Positions 19,190 through 28,431 of a stretch of DNA of 64,000 nt are shown piece after piece (position 1 is the stretch's first letter; each line of letters begins with the position of its first letter). The notes under the pieces were generated by a model, which ran no database searches, was not told the DNA's origin, and saw only the letters and a program-made list of their open reading frames with translations. Both the position numbers and the translations under genes were made by a program. The DNA comes from Cytobacillus suaedae (GTDB lineage: Bacteria; Bacillota; Bacilli; Bacillales; Bacillaceae_L): the NCBI GenBank assembly GCA_014960805.1, contig CP063163.1:1041001-1105000 (forward strand), read 5' to 3'.

Positions 19190-20080
19190 TTGAACAACTT
19201 TGTACTTGAATGGACCATTACTGAAGAGTCCAACGGGATTCTCATCAAGGATTTTTTAAAGGAAAAGCATATTTCAAAAGCTGCACTGACAGACATCAAG
19301 TTCGATGGTGGTGATATTATCGTAAATGGGTTGACCGTTACGGTAAGGTACGCTTTGAAAGCTGGAGATCATCTAAGAGTTGTTTTTCCTTATGAATCTC
19401 CTAGTAAAGAACTGATATCTGAACCAATTCCTTTAAACATAGTGTACGAGGACAAGTATATCCTCGTAATTAATAAACCGGCTGTGATCTCAACCATCCC
19501 CTCACGTGAACACCCGAGGGGGAGTTTGGCAAATGCCTTAAAGTATTACTATGAAAGTATTGAATTGGCATCAACTATTCATATTGTCAACCGATTAGAT
19601 CGAGATACTTCTGGTTTACTGATCGTTGCAAAGCACCGACATGTCCATCATTTATTTTCTGAACAGCAAAAAAAAGGGGATATCTCAAGGCGCTATGAGG
19701 CAGTTGTTCATGGAGTAATTAAAGAGGATAGTGGAAGAATTGTTGCCCCTATTGGACGTAAATCTGACAGCATCATTGAACGAGAGGTACGCGATGATGG
19801 GCAATTTGCAGCAACAAATTACACAGTTCTAAAGAGATACGATAAACATACTCATGTATCCTTAAAGCTTGAAACAGGACGCACTCATCAAATTAGAGTA
19901 CATATGACATATCAAGGACATCCACTATTAGGTGACACATTATATGGTGGCAACCGAACTCTGATAAATAGACAGGCACTCCACTGCTGTGAGGTCCGTT
20001 TCCTTCATCCGATATTACTGGAAGAAATGGAATTTGAGTCCGATTTACCTGAAGATATGAAAGAACTGTTAAAAGAATAA
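19190..20080 (+). CDS. yjbO: RluA-family pseudouridine synthase YjbO
   Basis: A 296-residue RNA pseudouridine synthase with an N-terminal S4-like segment (SKAALTDIKFDGGDIIVNG) and a catalytic RluA domain. The catalytic Asp is in HIVNRLDRDTSGLLI (about residue 142), and the LETGRTHQIRVHM motif near residue 226 is conserved. The TTG start follows AGAAGGGAAAT. The RNA target of the Bacillus enzyme is not well defined. A tandem repeat array begins about 50 bases after the stop. Confidence 0.92.
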   Translation: MNNFVLEWTITEESNGILIKDFLKEKHISKAALTDIKFDGGDIIVNGLTVTVRYALKAGDHLRVVFPYESPSKELISEPIPLNIVYEDKYILVINKPAVISTIPSREHPRGSLANALKYYYESIELASTIHIVNRLDRDTSGLLIVAKHRHVHHLFSEQQKKGDISRRYEAVVHGVIKEDSGRIVAPIGRKSDSIIEREVRDDGQFAATNYTVLKRYDKHTHVSLKLETGRTHQIRVHMTYQGHPLLGDTLYGGNRTLINRQALHCCEVRFLHPILLEEMEFESDLPEDMKELLKE

Positions 20081-20129
20081 GCTGAAAAAAGTGCCGCTAA
20101 GCAAGGGTGCTTTTTTTAATAGATAAATA

Positions 20130-20615
20130 CCAAATCCGAGGCTGATTGGGACAGGTTGAGTAGTACCCAGGAAAAATGAGTCCGAATCCCGAGCAGATTC
20201 GGACAGGTTGAGTAGTACCCAGTAAATACGAGTCCGAATTCCGAGCTGATTCGGACAAGTTGAGTAATACCAAGGAGAAACGAGTCCGAATCCAGCTCTG
20301 ATTCAGACAGGTTGAGTAGTAGCAAGGTAAAACGAGTCCAAATCCAGCTCTGATTCGGACAGGTTGAATAGTACCAAGGCAAAACGAGTCCGAATCGAGC
20401 TCTGATTCAGACAGGTTGAGTTGTCCCAAGGAAAAACGAGTCCGAATCGAGCTCTGATTCAGACAGGTTGAGTAGTAGCAAGGTAAAACTTGTCCGAATC
20501 CAGCTCTGATTCGGACAAGTTGAATAGTACCAAAGAAAAACGAGTCCGAATCCAGCTCTGATTCAGACAGGTTGGGTAGTACCAAGGAGAGACGAGTCCA
20601 AATCCAGCTCTAATT
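20130..20615. repeat. Tandem array of 52-bp hairpin units (about ten copies)
   Basis: Unit boundaries (GAGTCC) fall at 20178, 20230, 20282, 20334, 20386, 20438, 20490, 20542 and 20594, exactly 52 bases apart, with a partial unit before the first. Each unit holds an inverted repeat GTCCGAATC ... GATTCGGAC with a short loop around AGCTCT, followed by AGGTTGAGTAGTACCAAGG. Copies differ by scattered substitutions. Long open frames on the minus strand exist only because the unit lacks stops; 52 is not a multiple of 3, so the frame rotates. It occupies the convergent yjbO/prpE interval. Confidence 0.93.
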
Positions 20616-20621
20616 CAGTTA

Positions 20622-21362
20622 TTAATCCAACACCCTAAACTTCTCCTCAACATAAGGCATTGTAGAAGGTACAGACACAGTTTCCATCTCAGGATAACGA
20701 AGAGCAGTCAATTTATTACCAAATACCGCCCCAGTATCAATGTTAATCGTATTATTAACAATTCTAGGCTCTTTCACTGGAGTGTGTCCATAAACAATCC
20801 AAGCTTTGCCTTTATACTGCTTCGCCCAATCACGCCTAACAGGCGACCCATCTAAATGCTTTTCTCCAGTTATATCGCCGTAAAGAACAAATGTCTTAAC
20901 TTTCTTATCTGTTCGACCAATATAATCTTCGCGTATACCTGCATGAGCAATCACTACTTTTCCATTGTCTAACTGATGATAAAGAGGAGCATGCTCATAT
21001 AGGGTTCGAAACTTATGATTAATTCTCTTTTGATCTCGTGTAGGTAATGCTTCATATTCTGCAACCGTCGTCTCTAACCCATGGGTAGTTTGCACCTTAC
21101 TGCCTTGGAAAAAGCGATAGAGCTTATTGCAATGGTTACCAGGTACATAATAGGCATCCTTTTTTTCAACAACGAGATTGTATAGCAGCTCAATTACTTT
21201 GAGAGAATGTGGGCCACGGTCTGTTAGGTCACCGACAAAAGCTAATTTTCTTCCTTCTGGATGAATGGGTATATCTTCAACCCACTTATATCCCAGTTCC
21301 TCGACGATAGTTACTAATTCATCATAACAACCATGTATATCGCCTATAATATCTAGCTTCAT
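20622..21362 (-). CDS. prpE: Bis(5'-nucleosyl)-tetraphosphatase PrpE
   Basis: A 246-residue metallophosphatase of the PPP/PrpE type that hydrolyses Ap4A. Metal motifs are [10 protein letters not shown] (residues 7-16), [32 protein letters not shown] and [11 protein letters not shown], all intact. The C-terminus is standard. In B. subtilis PrpE also acts in spore germination. The ATG at 21362 is preceded by GGAGTGATTAAC. The stop lies at the edge of the 52-bp repeat array. Confidence 0.93.
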   Translation of the reverse strand: MKLDIIGDIHGCYDELVTIVEELGYKWVEDIPIHPEGRKLAFVGDLTDRGPHSLKVIELLYNLVVEKKDAYYVPGNHCNKLYRFFQGSKVQTTHGLETTVAEYEALPTRDQKRINHKFRTLYEHAPLYHQLDNGKVVIAHAGIREDYIGRTDKKVKTFVLYGDITGEKHLDGSPVRRDWAKQYKGKAWIVYGHTPVKEPRIVNNTINIDTGAVFGNKLTALRYPEMETVSVPSTMPYVEEKFRVLD

Positions 21363-21411
21363 ATGTTAATCACTCCAATCAAGAATTCCATTTCTTACTT
21401 TGCCAAGATAG

Positions 21412-21442
21412 TGAAAAAGCTATCCATTAAAATGGATAGCTA
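21412..21442 (-). terminator. Terminator of rodA/ftsW-like gene
   Basis: An AGCTATCCATT / AATGGATAGCT stem followed, in the minus sense, by a T-run. Confidence 0.8.
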
Positions 21443-21449
21443 ATTGACG

Positions 21450-22625
21450 TTAATCAAACATATATTTTCTTGTGCGTGAACGCACATTTAACACAATACC
21501 AATTGCAATCATATAGGTTGCCAATGAACTTCCACCGTAGCTAACAAATGGAAGGGGTAAGCCTGTAATTGGAAGTAACTGAATGCTCATTCCGATATTT
21601 TGAAATACTTGGAAGGTAATCATACCAATAACTCCTGCACATAGATAGCTTCCAAAAGGGTCATGGCTTTCAAGTGCGGCATGAATTAGACGGTAAATTA
21701 AAAGGAAGAACAGAGATATAACAATACTTGCCCCTATGAATCCAAATTGCTCAGAGATAACAGCAAAAATGAAATCTGTATGTCCCTCAGGGATAATAAC
21801 TTCCGAATTTTGATAGCCTTTTCCTCTTAATTGTCCTGAACCAATTGCTAGCAAGGAACGAAGTAACTGAAATCCTTGTTCACTTGAATGCTGCTCAGGC
21901 GCAAGCCAACCATAAAATCGATTGAGTTGATAATCTTCTTTTATAATATAGGTTCTAAAAAACTCAGGAAACGCAAAATAAATATAAACGACTACAGATA
22001 CAGTGAATATCCCAGTGAACAGAAATCCGAAGATAATTCTCCACTTAATTCCTGCAACTAAAATTAATGAACCCATAATGGCCATAAAGACCATGGTCAT
22101 CCCCATATCAGGCTGTTTTGTTAGTAAGTAAATGGGGGGCGCAGATGTTAAGAATATTTTACCTAACAGTAAAAAGTCATCCTTAACCGTATTAACTGGA
22201 TATTTTTCTCGATGCTCTGCAACGATTTTACTTAGTACAATGATTAATATGATTTTCACTAATTCTGAAGGTTGAAACGTACCAATACCAGGGAGAGAAT
22301 ACCAACTCGTTGCTCCCTTTCTTGTTTCAACCAAAGCACTAGGGAAGTTAAGTTCCAACCCAAGTAATAAAATCAACCCAAAGCCATATAAATACCAAGA
22401 AATCATTTTAAAACGATCAAAATCAAGAATCATCGTTATAATAATAGCAACAGCGCCAATAACGTACCATTTGATCTGTTGTGCTACAAAGTTAATGCTT
22501 TTTAATTTTTCAGGTAAAAAAGGCTGGGCACTATCAATCGCAACACAGCTTACAATGGCTAATAAGAATAATATAAAAAGTAGCGTATAGTCTACTTGTT
22601 GACCGGGTGAATGTTCTTTCTCCAT
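21450..22625 (-). CDS. FtsW/RodA/SpoVE-family SEDS glycosyltransferase
   Basis: A 391-residue polytopic membrane protein (about ten helices) of the SEDS family, which polymerise lipid II glycan strands. RodA-like features are QPSELVKI, TKQPDMGMTMVFM, the loop EVIIPEGHTDFIFAVISEQFGFIG (about residues 272-295) and TGLPLPFVSYGGSS near the C-terminus. The closest match by pattern is RodA rather than FtsW, because of the PEGHTDFIFA loop. It is monocistronic between prpE and mgtE, where B. subtilis has no equivalent, so it may be an extra, perhaps condition-specific, copy. Confidence 0.88.
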   Translation of the reverse strand: MEKEHSPGQQVDYTLLFILFLLAIVSCVAIDSAQPFLPEKLKSINFVAQQIKWYVIGAVAIIITMILDFDRFKMISWYLYGFGLILLLGLELNFPSALVETRKGATSWYSLPGIGTFQPSELVKIILIIVLSKIVAEHREKYPVNTVKDDFLLLGKIFLTSAPPIYLLTKQPDMGMTMVFMAIMGSLILVAGIKWRIIFGFLFTGIFTVSVVVYIYFAFPEFFRTYIIKEDYQLNRFYGWLAPEQHSSEQGFQLLRSLLAIGSGQLRGKGYQNSEVIIPEGHTDFIFAVISEQFGFIGASIVISLFFLLIYRLIHAALESHDPFGSYLCAGVIGMITFQVFQNIGMSIQLLPITGLPLPFVSYGGSSLATYMIAIGIVLNVRSRTRKYMFD

Positions 22626-23022
22626 AATAAATCCCTTCTTCTAATTCCAAATGTTTTCTGTTTTATTATTTAGGGTAGAAGTTTAACTATATTCAGCAAA
22701 AGTCTTCTACTTCTATAGTAGAGGATGAATGAAAAAGAGTATAAATTCGTTCGGGGTAAAAATTCTGACTGAATAAAGTTAAAGCCTCCGGCGGATGCCT
22801 CGATTTTTCAGAGGAAATTTTTCGAGCAAGCTCGAAAAAAATCGGGCGCAAATACGCCAAGGCGCATTTTATAAAATGTCCTATCTTCTAATCTTAGCCT
22901 ATTTTTTAGTGATTGCAAATATAACGGTGAAATTTCAGATTAGTTTGTACTAATCATATCACACGACAAATTTCAACATATTTGGTAGTATAGAAAAAAT
23001 GAGAAGAAGGGAGGGTGAATCA
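22626..23022. other. Intergenic region with GC-rich palindromes
   Basis: Divergent promoter region of the SEDS gene and mgtE. Between about 22785 and 22865 it contains a GC-rich block with a perfect TTTTTCGAG / CTCGAAAAA inverted repeat, a CCTCCGGCGG palindrome and a GGCGCA / TGCGCC-like pair. I could not match it to the M-box magnesium riboswitch expected before some mgtE genes. It looks more like a dispersed palindromic element of another family. Confidence 0.45.
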
Positions 23023-24402
23023 ATGAGCGAGAAAAATGAATTCGAGAAAGAATTTATTGAATTAGAAACAGAGCAACTAACAGAAGCATTAGATGGAGAT
23101 CAGATAGATGTTTTTCGTAGTCTTTTTCTAGAGTTACATCCTTATGACCAAGCTAAATTCTTCGGGAAAATATCACAAGAACAAAGGGTAAAGCTTTATC
23201 ATTTTCTATCACCTGAAGAAATGGCAGGGATTTTTGAAAATGTAAATACGGACGAGGAAGACTACGAAACATATCTTTCAGAGATGGATTCAACGTATGT
23301 AGCTGATATGCTAGGACAAATGTATGCCGATGATGCAGTTGATGTCTTAAATGAGTTAGACAAAGATCAGGTAGCTGGTTATTTATCGATTATGGATGTT
23401 CATGCTGCACAAGAAATTCGGGAGCTACTGCATTACGATGAATATACAGCTGGTAGTATCATGACTACTGAGTTTATCGCAATAGAAGCAAATCAGACGG
23501 CTCGCTCAGCTATGCAAATTTTGAAAAATGAAGCACCTATGGCTGAGACAATCTACTATGTATATGTTATCAATGAAGATAAACGACTTGTCGGGGTCTT
23601 AACATTAAGGGATTTAATCATAGCTGATGAGGATACGATGATTTCTGAAATTACGAATGAGAGAGTTGTATCTGTATCAGTTAGTGAAGACCAGGAAGAA
23701 GTAGCACGTACAATGAGGGATTATAACTTTTTGGCTGTTCCGGTTGTGGACCAACAGAACCATCTTCTTGGGATTATCACTGTCGATGACATTATTGATG
23801 TAATCGATGAAGAAGCGTCTGATGATTACTCTAAACTAGCTGGTATTAGTGACGTGGATGGTGCCGATCGACATTCCTTTGCAAGTGCAAAAAAACGATT
23901 ACCGTGGCTAATCATATTATTGTTTTTAGGTATGCTAACAGCCAACTTAATAGGTCGGTTTGAAGAGACATTAGATCAAGTTTCCATTCTAGCTGTGTTC
24001 ATTCCGCTTATTGCAGGAATGGCTGGAAATACTGGAACACAGGCACTCGCAGTTGCTATCCGTAGAATTGCTACAGGTGATGTATTAAATGAAAGTAAAA
24101 TAAAGCTTATCATTAGAGAAGCGGGAACAGGACTCATAACAGGAAGTGTTTGTGGCATACTTATAATGGGGATAGTCTTTTTCTGGAAATCAAACTTATT
24201 TTTAGGAATGTTAGTTGGATTATCTGTTCTCATCACCCTAATTGTAGCTACACTGGCTGGAGCTCTTGTTCCATTAATTATGCATAAGTGTAAGGTTGAC
24301 CCGGCGGTTGCTTCTGGTCCTTTTATTACAACCATTAATGATATTATTAGTATCTTAATTTATCTAGGGTTAGCAACCGTATTTATGAATTTCTTATTAT
24401 AA
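23023..24402 (+). CDS. mgtE: Magnesium transporter MgtE
   Basis: A 459-residue Mg2+ channel. The order is an N-terminal MgtE_N helical domain (about residues 25-125), a CBS pair (about 130-255, with YTAGSIMTTEF and DIIDVIDEEASDDY) and a C-terminal five-helix membrane domain with the AGMAGNTGTQALAVAIRR pore signature. Mg2+ closes the channel through the cytoplasmic domains. The frame opens at 22999, but the ATG at 23023 follows AGGGAGGGTG. B. subtilis YkoK is the major homologue. Here mgtE forms a short unit with yjbQ, 34 bases downstream. Confidence 0.94.
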   Translation: MSEKNEFEKEFIELETEQLTEALDGDQIDVFRSLFLELHPYDQAKFFGKISQEQRVKLYHFLSPEEMAGIFENVNTDEEDYETYLSEMDSTYVADMLGQMYADDAVDVLNELDKDQVAGYLSIMDVHAAQEIRELLHYDEYTAGSIMTTEFIAIEANQTARSAMQILKNEAPMAETIYYVYVINEDKRLVGVLTLRDLIIADEDTMISEITNERVVSVSVSEDQEEVARTMRDYNFLAVPVVDQQNHLLGIITVDDIIDVIDEEASDDYSKLAGISDVDGADRHSFASAKKRLPWLIILLFLGMLTANLIGRFEETLDQVSILAVFIPLIAGMAGNTGTQALAVAIRRIATGDVLNESKIKLIIREAGTGLITGSVCGILIMGIVFFWKSNLFLGMLVGLSVLITLIVATLAGALVPLIMHKCKVDPAVASGPFITTINDIISILIYLGLATVFMNFLL

Positions 24403-24436
24403 GTGAAGTAGTTTTGTTCGAAGAGGAGGTAATTTT

Positions 24437-26299
24437 ATGGAACATGGAGCATCCGTAACTTCATTAGTTATCGTTCTTGTTGTTGCATTTTTAACACCAA
24501 TTGTTTTGCATAGGTTGAAATTAAATATAATTCCAGTTGTAGTTGCTGAGATTATTGTTGGTCTCATAATAGGGAAAAGTGGTTTTGATATTGTTCATCA
24601 AGATATTTGGCTTGAAACATTGTCCATGCTTGGATTTATCTTTTTAATGTTTTTAAGTGGCCTTGAGATAGACTTCTCGGCATTCGCACGTGGGAAGAAA
24701 AAAGAAAAGCTTCCAAATGGTAATGATGCACCAAACACTTTTGTTGTATCGACCATAGTGTTTATAGGTATATTTGGTTTATCACTGTTATTATCGTATA
24801 TTTTTGTTTGGTTAGGCTTTACTGATAATGTCTTTTTAATGACGCTTATTATATCAACAATATCACTTGGTGTTGTTGTTCCAACCTTAAAAGATGCACA
24901 AATCATGAAGAAGAATATCGGGCAAATCATTTTACTTATTGCTGTTATAGCTGATCTTGTGACTATGGTATTACTTGCTGTTTTCGCATCGATATATGGT
25001 AAGGGCGACAGTAATATGTGGTTATTGCTCATCTTATTTGGTGCAGGGGTGTTATTATACTTTCTTGGAAAATACTTTAGAAATCAATCATTTATTGAAA
25101 CGATGTCTAAAGGAACCATTCAAATCGGTACCCGTGCGATCTTTACTTTAATCATTGTATTAGTTGCTTTATCTGAATCAATTGGTGCAGAGAATATTCT
25201 AGGAGCATTTTTAGCAGGGGTGTTAGTATCCCTTTTATCTCCAAATTCAGATATGGTTCATAAACTAGATTCATTCGGTTATGGATTTTTAATCCCAATC
25301 TTCTTTGTAATGGTAGGGGTTCAGCTTGATGTTTGGTCATTATTTGAAGATCCGAAAATCTTGTTATTAATTCCATTATTATTTATCGCCTTAGTTATAT
25401 CAAAGATGCTTCCAATTCTTTATTTAAGGAAGTACTATGATTGGAAAACAACGATTGCTGCCGGGGCATTATTAACATCTACCTTATCTCTTGTTATTGC
25501 AGCTGCAACAATCGGAGAAAGAATGGGAATCATTGATGCTCGAATGTCAGGTGCATTAATTTTAGTGGCGGTTATTACTAGCATCGTTACACCAATATGG
25601 TTTAAAAAGTTGTTTCCAAAGCAGGAGTCTAAAGGTCCGAAAATTAAGGTTGCCTTTATTGGTGCTAATCAAATGACTCTTCCTGTGACTAGAGAGCTAA
25701 ATTCTCACCTGTATGAAACAACGATGTATCATGTTAAACAAGAAAAGAATGGGGAAAAGTTTTCTGATTCTGTGTTTAATATAGTAGAGGTTAGTGATTA
25801 TAGAATTGAGACACTAAAAGAATTGAACGTTTTTGATGTTGATGTTCTTGTTGTTGCCATAGGGGATGATCAGAAGAACGGAGAAATTGCTGTATTTGCT
25901 AAGGAATTTGGAATCGAACGAGTCATTGCTCGTATTGAGACTCCAGATTTAAATAAATCCCTAAAAGAGCAAAATATAGAGGTATTCTCTATGCTCATGT
26001 CTACAACGACCTTACTAAGAGCATTGATTGAGGCACCGAGTGTCATGAATATCTTAACCAACCAAGAAACAACACTTTATCAAATTAATATGAATAATAC
26101 TAAGTTTAATGGGGTGGCTCTACGAAACTTTCCATTTACAGGTGACGTTATTTTCGTTCGAATCTTTAGAGGGAAAGATTCCATTGTTCCTCATGGAGAC
26201 ACAGAACTTAAATTGGGAGATCGCTTGATCCTAACTGGCTCTCGTGAATATGTCGATGAATTGAAGGTTGAAATGGAATTTTCAAGAGGGTTATTGTAA
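24437..26299 (+). CDS. yjbQ: CPA2-family cation/H+ antiporter YjbQ
   Basis: A 620-residue protein. It has an N-terminal Na+/H+-exchanger domain of about twelve helices (residues 1-385, with FLSGLEIDF and AFLAGVLVSLLSP), then a TrkA-N-like nucleotide-binding domain (KVAFIGANQMTLPV, about 405) and a TrkA-C domain (about 545-615, LKLGDRLILTGSREYV). This layout fits K+ or Na+/H+ antiporters regulated by ligand binding. AGAGGAGG precedes the ATG. The position before fabI matches B. subtilis yjbQ. Confidence 0.92.
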   Translation: MEHGASVTSLVIVLVVAFLTPIVLHRLKLNIIPVVVAEIIVGLIIGKSGFDIVHQDIWLETLSMLGFIFLMFLSGLEIDFSAFARGKKKEKLPNGNDAPNTFVVSTIVFIGIFGLSLLLSYIFVWLGFTDNVFLMTLIISTISLGVVVPTLKDAQIMKKNIGQIILLIAVIADLVTMVLLAVFASIYGKGDSNMWLLLILFGAGVLLYFLGKYFRNQSFIETMSKGTIQIGTRAIFTLIIVLVALSESIGAENILGAFLAGVLVSLLSPNSDMVHKLDSFGYGFLIPIFFVMVGVQLDVWSLFEDPKILLLIPLLFIALVISKMLPILYLRKYYDWKTTIAAGALLTSTLSLVIAAATIGERMGIIDARMSGALILVAVITSIVTPIWFKKLFPKQESKGPKIKVAFIGANQMTLPVTRELNSHLYETTMYHVKQEKNGEKFSDSVFNIVEVSDYRIETLKELNVFDVDVLVVAIGDDQKNGEIAVFAKEFGIERVIARIETPDLNKSLKEQNIEVFSMLMSTTTLLRALIEAPSVMNILTNQETTLYQINMNNTKFNGVALRNFPFTGDVIFVRIFRGKDSIVPHGDTELKLGDRLILTGSREYVDELKVEMEFSRGLL

Positions 26300-26307
26300 T
26301 TCTAAGA

Positions 26308-26339
26308 ACTTCGCGTTTTATACAACGCGGAGTTTTTTT
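26308..26339 (+). terminator. yjbQ terminator
   Basis: An ACTTCGCGTT / AACGCGGAGT stem followed by a T7 run. Confidence 0.85.
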
Positions 26340-26431
26340 ATGTTTGCAGAAGACTATGCTTTTTAAAAAGAACTATGCTATAATTATGACTAGGTACTAA
26401 TAACTTGTGATAATCATAGGAGGATTTACGA

Positions 26432-27202
26432 ATGACAATATCCTTAAAGGATCGTACATATGTAGTAATGGGAGTAGCAAATAAACGTAGTATCGCATGG
26501 GGGATTGCACGTTCTTTACATGATGCTGGTGCAAAATTGATTTTCACATATGCAGGTGAGCGTTTAGAGAAAAGTGTTCGTGAATTAGCTGATTCACTTG
26601 GACAAGAATCTTTAGTATTACCATGTGATGTTACAAATGATGAAGATATTAAGAAGTGCTTTGCTACAATCAAAGAAGAGGTAGGCTCAATTGATGGACT
26701 AGCTCATTGTATTGCTTTTGCAAACAAAGAAGAGCTTGAAGGCGATTATATGAATACAACACGTGACGGCTTCTTACTTGCACATAACATTAGCGCATAC
26801 TCATTAACAGCTGTTGTTAAAGAAGCGAAGGACCTAATGTCTGAGGGTGGAAGTATTGTAACGCTTACTTATTTAGGTGGAGAGCGTGTTCTTCCTAACT
26901 ATAATGTTATGGGTGTTGCTAAAGCTTCACTTGAAGCAAGTGTTAAATATTTAGCAAGTGACTTAGGTAAAAATGGCATCCGTGTAAACTCCATTTCAGC
27001 TGGACCAATTCGTACTCTTTCTGCAAAAGGTGTAAGTGATTTTAACTCAATTTTAAAAACAATCGAAGAAAAAGCTCCACTACGTCGTACAACGACTCAA
27101 GAAGAAGTTGGAGATACAGCAGTATTCTTATTTAGCCAATTATCTCGTGGTATTACGGGTGAAAATATCCATGTGGATTCTGGATATCACATTTTAGGAT
27201 AA
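26432..27202 (+). CDS. fabI: Enoyl-[acyl-carrier-protein] reductase FabI
   Basis: A 256-residue SDR enzyme for the last reduction step of fatty acid elongation, using NADH or NADPH. Cofactor motif GVANKRSIAWGIA is at about residue 13. The catalytic Tyr-x6-Lys pair is in NYNVMGVAKAS (about residues 157-164), and the GPIRTLSAKG loop is conserved. AGGAGGATT precedes the ATG. Upstream of the coat genes, as in B. subtilis. Confidence 0.96.
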   Translation: MTISLKDRTYVVMGVANKRSIAWGIARSLHDAGAKLIFTYAGERLEKSVRELADSLGQESLVLPCDVTNDEDIKKCFATIKEEVGSIDGLAHCIAFANKEELEGDYMNTTRDGFLLAHNISAYSLTAVVKEAKDLMSEGGSIVTLTYLGGERVLPNYNVMGVAKASLEASVKYLASDLGKNGIRVNSISAGPIRTLSAKGVSDFNSILKTIEEKAPLRRTTTQEEVGDTAVFLFSQLSRGITGENIHVDSGYHILG

Positions 27203-27212
27203 CTATAAAGAG

Positions 27213-27249
27213 AAACAGTCACTACTCGTTAGGGTAGTGACTGTTTTGT
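27213..27249 (+). terminator. fabI terminator
   Basis: An ACAGTCACTAC / GTAGTGACTGT stem with a T-rich tail. Confidence 0.85.
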
Positions 27250-27278
27250 TAGTGGAGTGAATTCACTCTCACCCGGTT

Positions 27279-28208
27279 TCATAATAAAAATTTTGCAGAC
27301 GTTCTAGCTAATTCTTTACCATTATTTAAAATAACGATCTCATCATTGATATCTACGTAAACTGGCTTTTTCTTATTTTCCCCCTTTTGGAGAAATTCCT
27401 TAACATGCTTAAGGACGGGTGTTACTGGATTATTTGGCCTGGCAAGATAATAGCCCTGTCCAAAATCGATTCCAAGTTCCTTTACCTTTTCCAGTTCTTC
27501 AAACGTTTCAATACCTTCTGCTAGTACTTTGCTGTTCATTTTTTTCGCAAACATAACAAATGCCTCTAATATATTGTTCTTAACTTCAGTTTTATCAACT
27601 CCACTAATGAGCGAACGATCAACCTTAATATAGTCAGGTTCTAATTCAGAAATTGCCTGTAGAGAGGAATACCCCGCACCTGCATCATCAATCGCAATCT
27701 TAAACCCTTGGGAACGGTAGTGATTTAAGACTTCTTTAAAAGCTTGAAAGTCTGTAATAGCACTTCTTTCTGTAATCTCGAAAACAATGTTTTCAGGATT
27801 AATTTGATATTGCTCTAGTAAAGAAATCGTATGACCAGGAGTAAAATGAGGGTCATGGATCACTTGAGGGGTTAAATTTATAAATAGCTTTTGGTTTTGA
27901 AGTAAATTCCTACTTTGATATAAAGCTTGTTCTCGAGCAATTTTTTCAAGCGGATACAAAAAGCCTTCCTTTTCTGCAAATGAAAAGAGGGTAGAAGGGT
28001 AATGAAATTCACTATTTTCTGGGCCTCTTGAGAGTGCTTCATATCCATGAGTCTGTCCAGTTTGAAGACAAACAATAGGTTGAAATAATATTTTTATGGC
28101 TTTATTTTTAAGGATATCTCTAAATTCATTCCTTTTATGAGACATATTTACTAAAGAATGATTGTCTAGGTCCATAAGGTCCTCCATTAATAGCTTTGGA
28201 ATACTCAT
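27279..28208 (-). CDS. EAL-domain c-di-GMP phosphodiesterase-like protein
   Basis: A 309-residue cytoplasmic protein made mostly of one EAL domain. The signature is GYEALSRG (about residue 55). Further catalytic motifs NLTPQVIHD (Asn metal ligand), FEITERSA, IAIDDAGAGYSSL, EPDYIKVDRSL, VLAEGIET and GQGYYLARP are all visible, so hydrolysis of c-di-GMP is likely. The C-terminal tail ends ARTSAKFLL. The frame opens at 28235, but the ATG at 28208 has AAAGGAGAA upstream. It lies between fabI and cotO, where B. subtilis has nothing comparable. Confidence 0.9.
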   Translation of the reverse strand: MSIPKLLMEDLMDLDNHSLVNMSHKRNEFRDILKNKAIKILFQPIVCLQTGQTHGYEALSRGPENSEFHYPSTLFSFAEKEGFLYPLEKIAREQALYQSRNLLQNQKLFINLTPQVIHDPHFTPGHTISLLEQYQINPENIVFEITERSAITDFQAFKEVLNHYRSQGFKIAIDDAGAGYSSLQAISELEPDYIKVDRSLISGVDKTEVKNNILEAFVMFAKKMNSKVLAEGIETFEELEKVKELGIDFGQGYYLARPNNPVTPVLKHVKEFLQKGENKKKPVYVDINDEIVILNNGKELARTSAKFLL

Positions 28209-28367
28209 AATATATTCTCCTTTGTAATGGTTCATCTCGCTGCAACGTTCGATAAAATCTTCTCTATTTCGACAATAACAGGAAATTGTTAAGGGAAAAT
28301 GAAGATAATGTAAAGATAGTGTGTAAGAAAGATGTATTGTTTTATTTCAAAGATCAACTAAGTAGGC

Positions 28368-28395
28368 ACCTAACTAGATCATGAAGCATAGATTA
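28368..28395 (+). promoter_or_regulatory. Sigma-K promoter of cotO
   Basis: A -35 CACC (ACC at 28368-28370) and a perfect -10 CATAGATTA (28387-28395) are separated by 16 bases, matching the late mother-cell sigma-K consensus AC / CATANNNTA. It overlaps an ATG at 28381, so cotO cannot start there. Confidence 0.78.
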
Positions 28396-28431
28396 TCAGT
28401 GTTAATAAAATATTGTCAGGAGGTTAGGGGT

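Noticed and set aside
20097-20585. Minus-strand open frame of 162 codons across the tandem array
   Set aside because: The 52-bp period shifts the frame by one base per unit, no ribosome site is present, and other frames are equally open. It is a by-product of the repeat.
22626-23022. M-box magnesium riboswitch before mgtE
   Set aside because: I could not identify the conserved M-box core. The GC-rich palindromes there look like a repeat element instead.
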